From the NCBI RefSeq assembly GCF_029983815.1, contig NZ_JASBYU010000001.1, positions 186,001 to 250,000 on the forward strand: DNA of 64,000 bases. Reading direction: 5' to 3'. Under the pieces are notes generated by a model that saw only the letters and a program-made list of their open reading frames with translations, searched no databases and was not told where the DNA came from. The translations under genes were made by a program, and so were the position numbers. Positions 33,166 to 42,093 of the stretch are shown piece after piece; position 1 is the first letter of the stretch, and every line of letters begins with the position of its first letter. The DNA comes from Lagierella sp. Its GTDB lineage: Bacteria > Bacillota > Clostridia > Tissierellales > Peptoniphilaceae.

Positions 33166-35730
33166 CTATTTCCTTTCTATATCTTTCTTAAACTCTTCAA
33201 AATAACTAGTTTCCTTTTCATTTCCATATCCATAGGCAACATTTACCAGTTTTATTAAAGTGTCTGGCAGTTGAAAATCATCCTTATAGGCTAAAAAAAC
33301 CGAATTCCAATCTGGAGTATACTTGTTCTTAAATCTCCTAAGACCTTGAAAACCATAGATTTTATTGCCATATTTATAGGCGAGTTTTACAGTTTTTTCC
33401 TTTCCTGAAGAATATAATTTATTTCCTACATTGGACAAAGGTGCTACACCAAGATCAAACTTTTCATAGCCCTCATCTTTTGCCCAATTTATAATACTTA
33501 AAAACATCATGTCCATAATCCCTGGAGGACCATCTTGAACATGTCTCATTAAGTCAATGGATATGGTCTTAGTACCTTTTAGTGGAAACATATTTGCAAA
33601 TGCATAAATTCTTTCCTCGTCTTCAATTATAAAAATAGGTGCTTTTTGTAGATAGTCCTCCTTGAAAGCTCCTAATGAAAATTGCATTTCCCTACGCTTG
33701 CCTAACCACTGGTCGGAGATCTCCTTCAATTTCATTATAAATTCCTTGGAAAAAGGTGGCTCTACAATCCTAAACTTTAAATTTAGGGTGTCCATAGAGT
33801 TTAAAGTACGCCTTAAAATCTTAAATTTCTTTCCTGCAAGTGAAAAGGACTCTAAGTCCACAAGTGCATCTTCTCCTAATTTCAACAGAGAAAAACCTTG
33901 ATTTATAAAGGCTTCAAGATACTTTCCAGTCACTTGGAAGAATACTACATCCATCCTATTTTTCGATGCCATATTGATAAACTCATCCATAGCATCTTCG
34001 AAATCCTCGGATTTTCCCGCAGGGTCACCTAAAACAAATAACTTATCCTTATAGGGCCTATAAAGAAACATTACCGTATTCTTCTCATTGAAGAATATGT
34101 TCTTGTCCTTCATATAAAAGGAATGCGTATTGGCTACATAGGGGTACTTTTCAAAAAATGCTTCAAATTTCTCAACATCCTCCATATCAACCGGCTCAAA
34201 TTCCATATATTTTCTTTCTACGCTAAGGATAATTGAGTAGATACACAAAGTTATTATTGGAGCAAAAAGAACATGGCTTAAATTGTTCTTTATAAAATTG
34301 AAGCTAAATTTCTCCATCCCATAAAAGAAGTTTACCTTATGTCTAAAATTGTAAATCATTATTCCAATTGAGAATAATATTACTATTACTAAGGCTCCTT
34401 TAAAAAATTTCTTAATTGAGAGGCTCTCTGCTAAACCATCGAAATAATCCCTATTGATATAAAGTCCAAGTATTAAGACTATACATATTAAAGTTTCCAA
34501 ATATCCCTTCCCGACTACCATGTACAAAATTGAAATGATAATAAGAAGAAGGATTACCATCCTATGGGCAATTCTAACCCTGTTTTTAATACCCGTCGAT
34601 AGTGCCATCAAGGATAGTCCACAGATTAGTGTAAATCTTTTATTTAATAAAAGCATGTAATTTGGAAACAGTTTGGAGATTAATCTAAAGCGAATAAATA
34701 GTCTTGGAACGAGCATGGAACAAACGATTATTCCTCCAGTTGCTAGTACGGAATACGATAAGACTGTACTTATGGAATTTTGCTTTTTTATATCACTTTT
34801 ATCGGCTTCCCCCTTAGTAGAAATAACGAGCAGTAGTAGGCCCACTATCCAAGGTATGATCGTATAACAAATTCTACAGATAAGAAGTGAAAGGACAATA
34901 TTTGGAGTATTATATCCCAACATATTAAATACCAAGATACAACAGGCTTCAAAGGAGCCTAAACCACCAGGAATCAAAGATAAAATTCCTACTATAGTCG
35001 CTATTACATAAACTGTACAGGCTGTTAATAAGGATATGCTATTTTCATAATATTTTATTGTAAAAGCAAAGAATACAGCAGCCAAGAACCACTCAAAAGT
35101 GGACTGTAGGGTTATGTATACCCGTAGTTTTCTCTGGGCTCTAACAAATATAGAACCTTCATCCTCAAATAACCTTTTAAAGGGAAATTTATCTATAAAT
35201 ATAAATCCTATAACCAGTAGAAACATTAAAAACAGGATTGGAACCAAGGTATAGTTCTTCTTTTGTATTAAGCCTATACCAGAAGGCAGTCCAAGGGAAA
35301 AAAGTCCTATCATATCTGAAAATAAAACTATAAATAAAATTCTATTGACAACTTTTTTATCCACTTTATACTTATCATACATCAGCTCCCTGATGGTAAG
35401 GCCTGCCACCCCACCAAATCCTATAAAATTATTAAAGGACTGGGAAATCCAACCTATTTTGAAAACCTCTTTAAAGGGAATTTCCATCTTGTAGTATCTT
35501 GCCAACAAGAAATCATAGATTGTTGCAAAAGAAAAACAGAACAATCCAAAGAATATGAAGAACACCTTCGCCTTAATATCTGTATTTCTAATTAGGGCTT
35601 TTATTTCACTAATTTGAATACCCTTTATCTCTTTTCTAATAATATATGCGGTTATAACCAAAATAAAAACAATCAAAATTGTTCTTATGTAATTCTTATA
35701 CTTTTTGTAAAAATCTTTTATCTTTCCCAT
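33166..35730 (-). CDS. mprF: MprF: phosphatidylglycerol aminoacyltransferase/flippase
   Basis: 854 residues. The N-terminal half has about 13-14 membrane helices including GWISQSFNNFIGFGGVAGLTIRE and SLIPGGLGSFEA; the C-terminal DUF2156 catalytic domain (about 520-830) has KDKLFVLGDPAG, QWLGKRREMQFSLGAF and FDLGVAPLSNVG. MprF adds lysine (or alanine) from aminoacyl-tRNA to phosphatidylglycerol and flips it, lowering surface negative charge and resisting cationic peptides. An AAGGAGG site precedes the ATG. First gene of the operon ending in galT. Confidence 0.95.
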   Translation of the reverse strand: MGKIKDFYKKYKNYIRTILIVFILVITAYIIRKEIKGIQISEIKALIRNTDIKAKVFFIFFGLFCFSFATIYDFLLARYYKMEIPFKEVFKIGWISQSFNNFIGFGGVAGLTIRELMYDKYKVDKKVVNRILFIVLFSDMIGLFSLGLPSGIGLIQKKNYTLVPILFLMFLLVIGFIFIDKFPFKRLFEDEGSIFVRAQRKLRVYITLQSTFEWFLAAVFFAFTIKYYENSISLLTACTVYVIATIVGILSLIPGGLGSFEACCILVFNMLGYNTPNIVLSLLICRICYTIIPWIVGLLLLVISTKGEADKSDIKKQNSISTVLSYSVLATGGIIVCSMLVPRLFIRFRLISKLFPNYMLLLNKRFTLICGLSLMALSTGIKNRVRIAHRMVILLLIIISILYMVVGKGYLETLICIVLILGLYINRDYFDGLAESLSIKKFFKGALVIVILFSIGIMIYNFRHKVNFFYGMEKFSFNFIKNNLSHVLFAPIITLCIYSIILSVERKYMEFEPVDMEDVEKFEAFFEKYPYVANTHSFYMKDKNIFFNEKNTVMFLYRPYKDKLFVLGDPAGKSEDFEDAMDEFINMASKNRMDVVFFQVTGKYLEAFINQGFSLLKLGEDALVDLESFSLAGKKFKILRRTLNSMDTLNLKFRIVEPPFSKEFIMKLKEISDQWLGKRREMQFSLGAFKEDYLQKAPIFIIEDEERIYAFANMFPLKGTKTISIDLMRHVQDGPPGIMDMMFLSIINWAKDEGYEKFDLGVAPLSNVGNKLYSSGKEKTVKLAYKYGNKIYGFQGLRRFKNKYTPDWNSVFLAYKDDFQLPDTLIKLVNVAYGYGNEKETSYFEEFKKDIERK

Positions 35731-35816
35731 AAATCCTCCTTACTATACTAATATAATATCACAGTTAAAGGTGGGTTTATGGGCTTTTTATAATTGTAAG
35801 AAAATTGTAAGAATTC

Positions 35817-35856
35817 ATAAAATTTAAGAGGAGATGAATAAACATCCCCTCTTAAA
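35817..35856 (-). terminator. Terminator after the first oppA copy
   Basis: A 14-bp stem (TTTAAGAGGGGATG with CATCTCCTCTTAAA, one G-U) and six-base loop, then TTTTATG on the minus strand. Confidence 0.88.
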
Positions 35857-35888
35857 CTTCTTATTTATATTCTATTTAGAACTTCTAG

Positions 35889-37604
35889 CTATTTCCTACC
35901 AGAAGTGTCTATAGTCTTAAATCCTGTTGTTGTAAAGTCATTAAAAGCTATTCCCTTGATATAATCATAGTAGAACTGTAAAGAACCAGTATGGGTTAGT
36001 GGTATAACAACAGTTTGATCTGAAATCATCTGTTCAGCTTCCTTATATTTTTCTAAAGAATCCTTAGGATCCTCTGCCTTAATAGCATCTCTGATAAGTT
36101 CATCATATTTTTCGTCTTTCCACTTTGTGTTTACAGCATTGGCAGTAGACATAAACAATGTCAACATAGCTGAAGGGTCATTGTAGTCTGCAGTCCATGC
36201 CAAATATCCCAATTGATAATCCGCTTTTTGAATTCTACCAGAAAGTATAGGCCATTCCATTGTCTCCAACTTAATATTTGTTCCTAAAGTTGAGTTAAGG
36301 GATTGTTGAATAAATTCACAGTTTTGCTTAACAATTGGTGTATTTGTATATATCAAAGTAATATCCGCTTGGGCAGGATCTTCTCCCTTTCCTATTTCTT
36401 TTAATCCCTCAATAAACAAAGCTTTTAAGTCCTTGTTTTCTTCTCTAAGCTTTGCATAGGTGTCCCCAGCATCTTTTCTAAAGTCGGTTCCATCTAATTC
36501 CATACCACCAGGAACCCAACCAGTTGCAGGTTTTTGAATTCCCTTAGCAATTAAATCCGCCAAACCTTGTTTGTCGATTGCAAGAGAAATAGCTAATCTT
36601 ATTTTATCGTTCTTTAGGTATTCATCACTGTGATTAACAGCCAAATAGTTAACAGATGGAATTTGAATCTCCTTATTTTCTACCCCTTCCATCTCCTTAA
36701 ACTTTGAAACCCATTCTGCAAGGTTAGTTCTAACCGCATCAACCTCTCCAACTTGGAAAGAGTTCATAACGGTATTGGTATCTGTCATAATAGGTAAATT
36801 TACAGTTTCAAGTTTAACAGAATCCTTATCCCAGTACTCTTCATTTTTAACAAGTGTAATTCTTGAATTGTGAGTCCATTCAGAAACCTTAAAAGGTCCA
36901 CAGGATAGTACTGTGTCAGCTTCAGCACCATATTTTTCGGCATATTTTTCAACTAAGTCCTGTCTACAAGGTAGCATAACTCTAAACGGAACTAAAGTTG
37001 GAAAATAAGCAGCTGGATTTTCCAATGTAACTTCAAGGGTCTTTTCATCTATAGCTTTCACACCTAGTTCATCCATATTTACTTCGCCTTCTGCACCATT
37101 TAACTTAGCAAAGTTCTTAATAGGGTCCAATAAAAAGGCAGACTCAGAACCAGTTGCAGGATCTACAGATCTCTTAATACCATATTCATAGTCCTTAGCT
37201 GTTAGAGGTTGTCCATCTTCCCACTTCAACCCTTCCCTCAAATGGAAAGTATAAACTAAACCATCCTCAGAAACTTCATATTTTTCAGCAGCAGCAGGTA
37301 AAATTTCATTAGTACCATCTTCCTTTTCACCCATTCTAAGAAGAGGTTCATTTATATTGTTGATAATGGTATTACCATATAAATCAGAACCCTTTTGAGC
37401 GTCAAAGGTGTTTGGTTCTGCATTTAAAAGAGTATTGTAATACTGTCCCTCTGCATTTGCATTTCCATTAGCACTTTCTGTAGAATCAGGATTGTTAACG
37501 TTACCACCATCTGTACCATTTTTCTCTCCTCCGCCACCACATGCAGTGATTAAAACCATCACAAACACAAGTAGTAAAGAAAGAATTTTTTTCTTGCTTG
37601 TCAT
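35889..37604 (-). CDS. oppA: Oligopeptide ABC transporter substrate-binding lipoprotein (OppA paralog 1)
   Basis: About 571 residues, family SBP_bac_5. A lipoprotein signal ends LITACGGGG, so Cys carries the lipid anchor. A Gly/Asn-rich linker precedes the binding domain, which opens with LLNAEPNTFDAQKGSDLYGNT and has GLKWEDGQPLTAKDYEYGIKR. The ATG at 37604 follows AGGAGG by seven bases; in-frame codons upstream are not used. It is monocistronic and closely similar to the two other oppA genes in this window. It delivers peptides to the OppBCDF transporter, probably with different peptide preference. Confidence 0.93.
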   Translation of the reverse strand: MTSKKKILSLLLVFVMVLITACGGGGEKNGTDGGNVNNPDSTESANGNANAEGQYYNTLLNAEPNTFDAQKGSDLYGNTIINNINEPLLRMGEKEDGTNEILPAAAEKYEVSEDGLVYTFHLREGLKWEDGQPLTAKDYEYGIKRSVDPATGSESAFLLDPIKNFAKLNGAEGEVNMDELGVKAIDEKTLEVTLENPAAYFPTLVPFRVMLPCRQDLVEKYAEKYGAEADTVLSCGPFKVSEWTHNSRITLVKNEEYWDKDSVKLETVNLPIMTDTNTVMNSFQVGEVDAVRTNLAEWVSKFKEMEGVENKEIQIPSVNYLAVNHSDEYLKNDKIRLAISLAIDKQGLADLIAKGIQKPATGWVPGGMELDGTDFRKDAGDTYAKLREENKDLKALFIEGLKEIGKGEDPAQADITLIYTNTPIVKQNCEFIQQSLNSTLGTNIKLETMEWPILSGRIQKADYQLGYLAWTADYNDPSAMLTLFMSTANAVNTKWKDEKYDELIRDAIKAEDPKDSLEKYKEAEQMISDQTVVIPLTHTGSLQFYYDYIKGIAFNDFTTTGFKTIDTSGRK

Positions 37605-37640
37605 TATATATCCTCCTATGAACATAATATAGTGATTGCC

Positions 37641-37696
37641 ATATGAAATCGTTTATTATTTTTCTATGATAAAATTCAGCTACAAAATCATATGTA
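37641..37696. repeat. Leader block shared by oppA1 and oppA2
   Basis: This 56-base block matches 40783-40835 upstream of oppA2 at both ends: ATATGAAATCGTTTAT on one side and AAAATCATATGTA on the other. The ends are also inverted repeats of each other (ATATGA/TCATAT), so the leader RNA can fold. It contains the cre-like site. Confidence 0.6.
37646..37654. promoter_or_regulatory. cre-like site in the oppA1 leader
   Basis: AAATCGTTT within TGAAATCGTTTATA, matching 13 of 14 positions of the cre consensus TGWAANCGNTNWCA. It lies about 65-73 bases downstream of the predicted transcript start and 42 bases before the ATG, a position where a bound repressor would block elongation. Confidence 0.6.
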
Positions 37697-37725
37697 ATAC
37701 TGATATACACCAATCACTTAAGTAA

Positions 37726-37734
37726 ATTATATCA
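37726..37734 (-). promoter_or_regulatory. Extended -10 promoter of oppA1
   Basis: TGATATAAT on the minus strand; the transcript would start near 37719, giving a leader of about 115 bases. No strong -35. Confidence 0.55.
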
Positions 37735-37801
37735 CATTTCAAATAAAATGAAAGTATTTTCCTAAACTTTTAAAAGGTTTTCATCTAAAATTAACTTTAA
37801 G

Positions 37802-37836
37802 AAAAAAGTTCCCCGCCCATCATAGGCAAAGAACTT
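37802..37836 (-). terminator. Terminator 150 bases after the 201-residue gene
   Basis: AAGTTCTTTGCC pairs with GGCGGGGAACTT (three G-U) on the minus strand, then TTTTTTC. The gap to the stop codon at 37987 is long and contains a distant inverted repeat. Confidence 0.8.
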
Positions 37837-37860
37837 ATAAAACATTGCAAAATATAGAAT

Positions 37861-37963
37861 AAAACTGGTATAAACCATTGGAAAACTCTATCTTTCTTTA
37901 ACAATTTAAGACTAAGCTTCAAAAAGGAACATAATTAAAATCTTATAGTAATCTACCAGTTTA
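37861..37963. other. Non-coding stretch enclosed by a 9-bp inverted repeat
   Basis: AAACTGGTA (37862-37870) and TACCAGTTT (37954-37962) bracket about 83 AT-rich bases between the stop of the 201-residue gene and its terminator. No reading frame or known RNA family recognised. Could be a structured 3' UTR or a small RNA. Confidence 0.3.
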
Positions 37964-37986
37964 TATTCTTAAGTATATTAATAACC

Positions 37987-38592
37987 TTACTTAGACTCCT
38001 CAAATAAAACCCAGCTATCCAATTTCTTTCTAGGTTTCTCCCAACTAGCTATAGCTAAAGCACCCTTTGAGTTCTTATCGGACATTCCTAAATGTCCACC
38101 TTTTCCTAATAGATATAAAGTATAATTCAAATCCGTATTAGACTTAAATTCCCCAGTAATATTTCTACCTTCAACCTTTACATTCCACTTATCGATATTT
38201 GGAAGGTTAAACTCCCTATCATCACTGACTGTCTCAATATCCAAATTTACTTTACCTTCTTCTATACCTTGGACTGTCACCTCTTTATTATCCACCGTTG
38301 AAAATTTCCCGGACCTAGAAACTTCACCATTTTTAAGAATTACAATTAACGAAGTATCCTCAAGTTTTTTAAATATCTCTTTAGGAAAATAAAAGACCTC
38401 TCCACTTGTCCTATTTAAAAGAATTTTATTATCCATCAAAACCCCCGCCGAATCAATCTTTTCTTCAGTTTCATTCTTCACAGTTAGGAAAACTTCAATT
38501 TCATCCTTATTTCTATAATTATAGATAAAGAATGTTGACAGTGCTAAAGTAGCAATTAAAATTAGTATTACATATTCCCTTTTGTTCTTCAT
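37987..38592 (-). CDS. Membrane-anchored protein of unknown function
   Basis: 201 residues, not recognised as a named family. An N-terminal anchor helix (about 7-25, after MKNKREY) is followed by a polar extracellular part rich in beta-type alternation, with many Lys/Glu. There is no Cys for lipid attachment. A TAAGGAGGG site supports the start, and TATAAT lies at 38616-38621. It sits between oppA1 and oppA2 with its own terminator. A sensor or scaffold at the cell surface is possible but unsupported. Confidence 0.6.
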   Translation of the reverse strand: MKNKREYVILILIATLALSTFFIYNYRNKDEIEVFLTVKNETEEKIDSAGVLMDNKILLNRTSGEVFYFPKEIFKKLEDTSLIVILKNGEVSRSGKFSTVDNKEVTVQGIEEGKVNLDIETVSDDREFNLPNIDKWNVKVEGRNITGEFKSNTDLNYTLYLLGKGGHLGMSDKNSKGALAIASWEKPRKKLDSWVLFEESK

Positions 38593-38615
38593 TTAACCCT
38601 CCTTAGATAAAAGAC

Positions 38616-38621
38616 ATTATA
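38616..38621 (-). promoter_or_regulatory. Likely -10 box of the 201-residue gene
   Basis: A perfect TATAAT on the minus strand, 24 bases before the ATG. No clear -35. The remaining 38622-38974 stretch is AT-rich and I see no gene or structured element in it. Confidence 0.4.
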
Positions 38622-38974
38622 CTGTTCAAATTATTAAGGTATTTAACCTAAAACTGATACCAAATAAAAGGTTAGCCAAGTTTATATTATCTTCTCTATT
38701 TATTCACAAAGATCTTATAATTAGTCCCAATTTACAGTAGTAATAATAAAAAGTTCTCCCTTAAGAATTTTCTAATTCCTAGCTGGAGTGTTAAATTACT
38801 CCTCTTTTAATATATTTGTAGTTTCAATTCCCCTCTATATGAAGTCTTAAAGTTTATTTATTTTTTATTTCTAATCCGATTAGAATATAGCACATCTTTT
38901 TTTAATGTGCAAATTACAATAATCAACCATTTTCTTCTTTTTAATTTTTAAACTCACCAGTACACCTTAAGACA

Positions 38975-39006
38975 CTAAAAAAGAAGATAGCCAAAGCCAC
39001 CTTCTT
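38975..39006 (-). terminator. Terminator after oppA2
   Basis: AAGAAGGTGGC pairs with GCTATCTTCTT (two G-U), four-base loop, then TTTTTTAG on the minus strand. Confidence 0.88.
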
Positions 39007-39035
39007 CTTTAGTTCTTATTTATTCTTATGAAGTT

Positions 39036-40748
39036 TTATTTTTGTCTTTCAGAAGTGTCAATAGTTTTATAGCCTGTTGTTGTAAATTCGCTATACTTAA
39101 TTCCTTTAACAAAATCATAATGATATTGATTTGTACTTGCCCCTATTAGAGGAATAACTACTGATTCATCAACTATCATCTTATCCGCTTCTTTATATAG
39201 TTCCATAGCTTTTTGACTATCTTTTTCTTGAGAAGCTTCAGTGATTATCTTGTCATAGTCAGCACTTTCCCATCCAGTGTTAACTGCAGCTGCTGCTGAT
39301 GTAAATAGTGATAACATTGCAGATGGATCGTTGTAGTCAGCTGTCCATGCAAGGTATGCCAATTGGTAGTCACCTTTTTGTACTCTACCAGAAAGTATTG
39401 GCCATTCCATAGTTTCTAGTTTTACATTTGTTCCAAGTTTTGTATTGATTGACTGTTGAACAAATTCGTTAATCATCTTAACTCTTGGACTGTTTGTATA
39501 TATGATGGTAATGTCAAGGGAAGCTGGATCTTCACCAAGTCCTAGTTCCTTCATACCTTCTATAAATAGTGCCTTTAAGTCCTTATTAGCTTCTTTAAGG
39601 TCTTTGAAAGAGTCACCAATTTCTTTTCTATATTCCTTACCATCTAGTTGAATACCATTTGGAGTCCAACCTTGAGAAGGTACTACAAATCCTTCTGATA
39701 AAGTCTTAGCAAGACCTTCTCTATCAACGGCTAAGTTAATAGCAGTTCTAATCTTTTCATTTTTCATTAAATCATCTTTATGGTTAACAGAAAGGTAGTC
39801 GATTGATGGAAGGTCAACCTTCTTAAATTTAACTTCATCCATGCCTTCAAATTTTGTTACCCATTCAGGAATATTGGTTCTTACCACATCTACCTCTCCT
39901 ACTGAGAATGAGTTCATAACTGTGTTTGTGTCAGTCATGATAGGTAGATTAACAGTTTCTAATTTAACGTTTTCAGCATCCCAATATTCATTGTTTTTTT
40001 CAAGAGTAAGTCTTGAGTTGTGAGTCCATTCAACTAATTTGAAAGGTCCACAGGATAATACTGTGTCTGCTTCAGAACCGTACTTTTCACCATATTTTTC
40101 AATGATATCAGCTCTTGCTGGTAACATTACTCTAAATGGTACCAATGTTGGGAAATATACTGTTGGAGCTTCTAAAGTTACTTCTAAAGTACTGTCATCT
40201 ACAGCTTTAACTCCAAGTTCATCTAAGTTGACTTCCCCTTTTGAAGAGTTTATTTTGTTAAAGTTTTTGATTGGCGCAAGTAAGAATGCAGATTCAGAAC
40301 CTGTAGCAGGATCTGCAACCCTTCTTATACCATATTCAAAGTCCTTAGCAGTAAGTGGTTGTCCATCTTCCCACTTCATTCCTTCTCTTAGTTTAAAAGT
40401 GTAAGTTAAACCATCTTCTGATACTTCATAACTTTCAGCAGCGGCTGGAATAAGTTCATTTGATCCATCGTCCTTTTCTGCCATTCTTAAAAGAGGTTCG
40501 GTAATATTGTTTATTACAGTATTACCATATAGGTCAGAACCTTTTTGTGCGTCTAATGTAGCTGGTTCCGCATTTAATAATGAGTTCAAATATTGCTTTC
40601 CACCGTCTTGAGTTTGTGCAGATTCTCCACTGCTGTTAACGTTTCCAGAATTGGAAGCGTCAGTGTTTTTCCCTCCATTTCCACATGCTGTAACAAATAG
40701 CATCATTGCAGCCATGGATAATGCAAGGATTTTTTTCTTGCCATTCAT
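39036..40748 (-). CDS. oppA: Oligopeptide ABC transporter substrate-binding lipoprotein (OppA paralog 2)
   Basis: 570 residues, SBP_bac_5 family. The lipobox is FVTACGNGG. Like its neighbours it has a Ser/Asn/Gly linker, then LLNAEPATLDAQKGSDLYGNT, GMKWEDGQPLTAKDFEYGIRR and a C-terminal GYKTIDTS. It is a stand-alone gene with its own promoter and terminator. AGGAGGG precedes the ATG. It is more similar by eye to the oppA of the opp operon than to the third copy, and appears to come from local duplication. Confidence 0.94.
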   Translation of the reverse strand: MNGKKKILALSMAAMMLFVTACGNGGKNTDASNSGNVNSSGESAQTQDGGKQYLNSLLNAEPATLDAQKGSDLYGNTVINNITEPLLRMAEKDDGSNELIPAAAESYEVSEDGLTYTFKLREGMKWEDGQPLTAKDFEYGIRRVADPATGSESAFLLAPIKNFNKINSSKGEVNLDELGVKAVDDSTLEVTLEAPTVYFPTLVPFRVMLPARADIIEKYGEKYGSEADTVLSCGPFKLVEWTHNSRLTLEKNNEYWDAENVKLETVNLPIMTDTNTVMNSFSVGEVDVVRTNIPEWVTKFEGMDEVKFKKVDLPSIDYLSVNHKDDLMKNEKIRTAINLAVDREGLAKTLSEGFVVPSQGWTPNGIQLDGKEYRKEIGDSFKDLKEANKDLKALFIEGMKELGLGEDPASLDITIIYTNSPRVKMINEFVQQSINTKLGTNVKLETMEWPILSGRVQKGDYQLAYLAWTADYNDPSAMLSLFTSAAAAVNTGWESADYDKIITEASQEKDSQKAMELYKEADKMIVDESVVIPLIGASTNQYHYDFVKGIKYSEFTTTGYKTIDTSERQK

Positions 40749-40787
40749 ATAATCCCTCCTAAATTTAATATAGCTGACCAGTATATG

Positions 40788-40796
40788 AAATCGTTT
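40788..40796. promoter_or_regulatory. cre-like site in the oppA2 leader
   Basis: AAATCGTTT within TGAAATCGTTTATA, the same 14-mer as before oppA1. It is 40 bases before the ATG and about 68-76 bases after the predicted transcript start. Confidence 0.6.
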
Positions 40797-40869
40797 ATAA
40801 ATTATGCAAAATAATTGCCAACAAAATCATATGTATTAAAAAATCAATGTTCAGCTACTTTTCACTATA

Positions 40870-40898
40870 ATTATACCATATTGTAAGAAGAAATACAA
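40870..40898 (-). promoter_or_regulatory. Promoter of oppA2
   Basis: TTGTAT (40893-40898), 17 bases, then TGGTATAAT with a perfect extended -10 (TATAAT 40870-40875) on the minus strand. Leader about 115 bases. Confidence 0.65.
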
Positions 40899-41014
40899 TT
40901 CCTAATAGCTTATAACAATTATAAATCCTCGAATATGGTTATAACCTTTTCCTGTTTTCGACATAAGTATGTCTCGATTTCAACTTTTAAAACATCTTCT
41001 ATCTAAAATTATAA

Positions 41015-41060
41015 GAGTTTAGGTTTGGGTTTAATGGAAAATCCATTAAACCCTTAAACT
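41015..41060 (-). terminator. Terminator of the opp operon
   Basis: A perfect 12-bp stem GGGTTTAATGGA with its complement and a three-base loop (41027-41053), extended outward by AGTTTA/TAAACT, then CTTATAATTTT. Confidence 0.82.
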
Positions 41061-41061
41061 C

Positions 41062-42084
41062 CTATTTATCCGAAATCTTTTTTAATCCTTCTTCTAACCC
41101 ATCATTGTATAGATGACAAGCTACAAAATGGTTGTCTCTCAATTCTACAAGTTCCGGTCTTTTCTCTTTACAAATTTCCATGCAATATTTACATCTTGTG
41201 TTAAATTTACATCCCTTTGGAGCATTGATTGGAGAAGGTATTTCTCCTTCCAATTTGATTCTATCCTTGGATTTTACTGATGGATCCGGTATTGGAATAG
41301 CTGATATTAAAGCTTGGGTATATGGATGAAGTGGTGCATAATATAAATCATCCTTTGGTGAAATCTCAACCATACTACCTAAATACATAACACCTATTCT
41401 ATCGGATATATGTTTAACCATTGATAAGTCGTGGGATATAAATAGATATGTTAAATCCTCTTTGTTTTGTAATTCTATAAGCAAGTTTACTACTTGTGCT
41501 TGAATACTAACGTCTAGAGCTGAAATAGGCTCATCACAAACTATAAACTCTGGTTCTACCGCTAGAGCTCTAGCAATACCGATTCTTTGTCTTTGTCCTC
41601 CAGAAAGTTCGTGAGGGAATCTTGCACCGTGTTCAGAGTTCAATCCTACGGTCTTCAACAATTCTGTAACCTTAGCTTGAATGTCCTTTTCTTTCATCCC
41701 TTTAAAGTGAACTCTAATTCCCTCAGCTATGATGTCCCCTACAGTCATCTTAGGGTCCAAGGAAGCATAAGGGTCTTGGAATATCATTTGGGCTTTCTTT
41801 TTAAAGGACTTTTCTTCTTCTCTTGTAAATTTGGTAATATCCTTACCTTTATAAAGTACTTGACCATCTGTTGGTTCATATACTTTTATTACGGTACGTC
41901 CACATGTAGTCTTACCACATCCAGACTCCCCTACTAGTCCAAGGGTTTCTCCCTTGTATATCTTTAATGTTACATCCTCTACAGCTCGAACGGACCTCTT
42001 CTTTCCTATTGGGAAGAATTTGTCCAGCTCTTTTAGCTCTACAAGTACTTCTTTATTATTTTCTTTAATTTGTTCTCTATTCAT
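41062..42084 (-). CDS. oppF: Oligopeptide ABC transporter ATP-binding protein OppF
   Basis: 340 residues. Walker A GESGCGKTT, signature LSGGQRQR, Walker B FIVCDEPISALD and H-loop ISHDLS are intact. The C-terminal Cys-rich oligopeptide domain (oligo_HPY) reads CKFNTRCKYCMEICKEKRP with a later Cys, similar to the [4Fe-4S]-like motif of Opp/Dpp ATPases. It forms an ATPase pair with OppD on the cytoplasmic side. Last gene of the operon, nine bases after oppD. Confidence 0.95.
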   Translation of the reverse strand: MNREQIKENNKEVLVELKELDKFFPIGKKRSVRAVEDVTLKIYKGETLGLVGESGCGKTTCGRTVIKVYEPTDGQVLYKGKDITKFTREEEKSFKKKAQMIFQDPYASLDPKMTVGDIIAEGIRVHFKGMKEKDIQAKVTELLKTVGLNSEHGARFPHELSGGQRQRIGIARALAVEPEFIVCDEPISALDVSIQAQVVNLLIELQNKEDLTYLFISHDLSMVKHISDRIGVMYLGSMVEISPKDDLYYAPLHPYTQALISAIPIPDPSVKSKDRIKLEGEIPSPINAPKGCKFNTRCKYCMEICKEKRPELVELRDNHFVACHLYNDGLEEGLKKISDK

Positions 42085-42093
42085 AGTTCACCT

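Noticed and set aside
35731..35760. Promoter TTTAAC/TATAGT before mprF
   Set aside because: The transcript start it predicts falls within the ribosome site, so it cannot serve this start codon.
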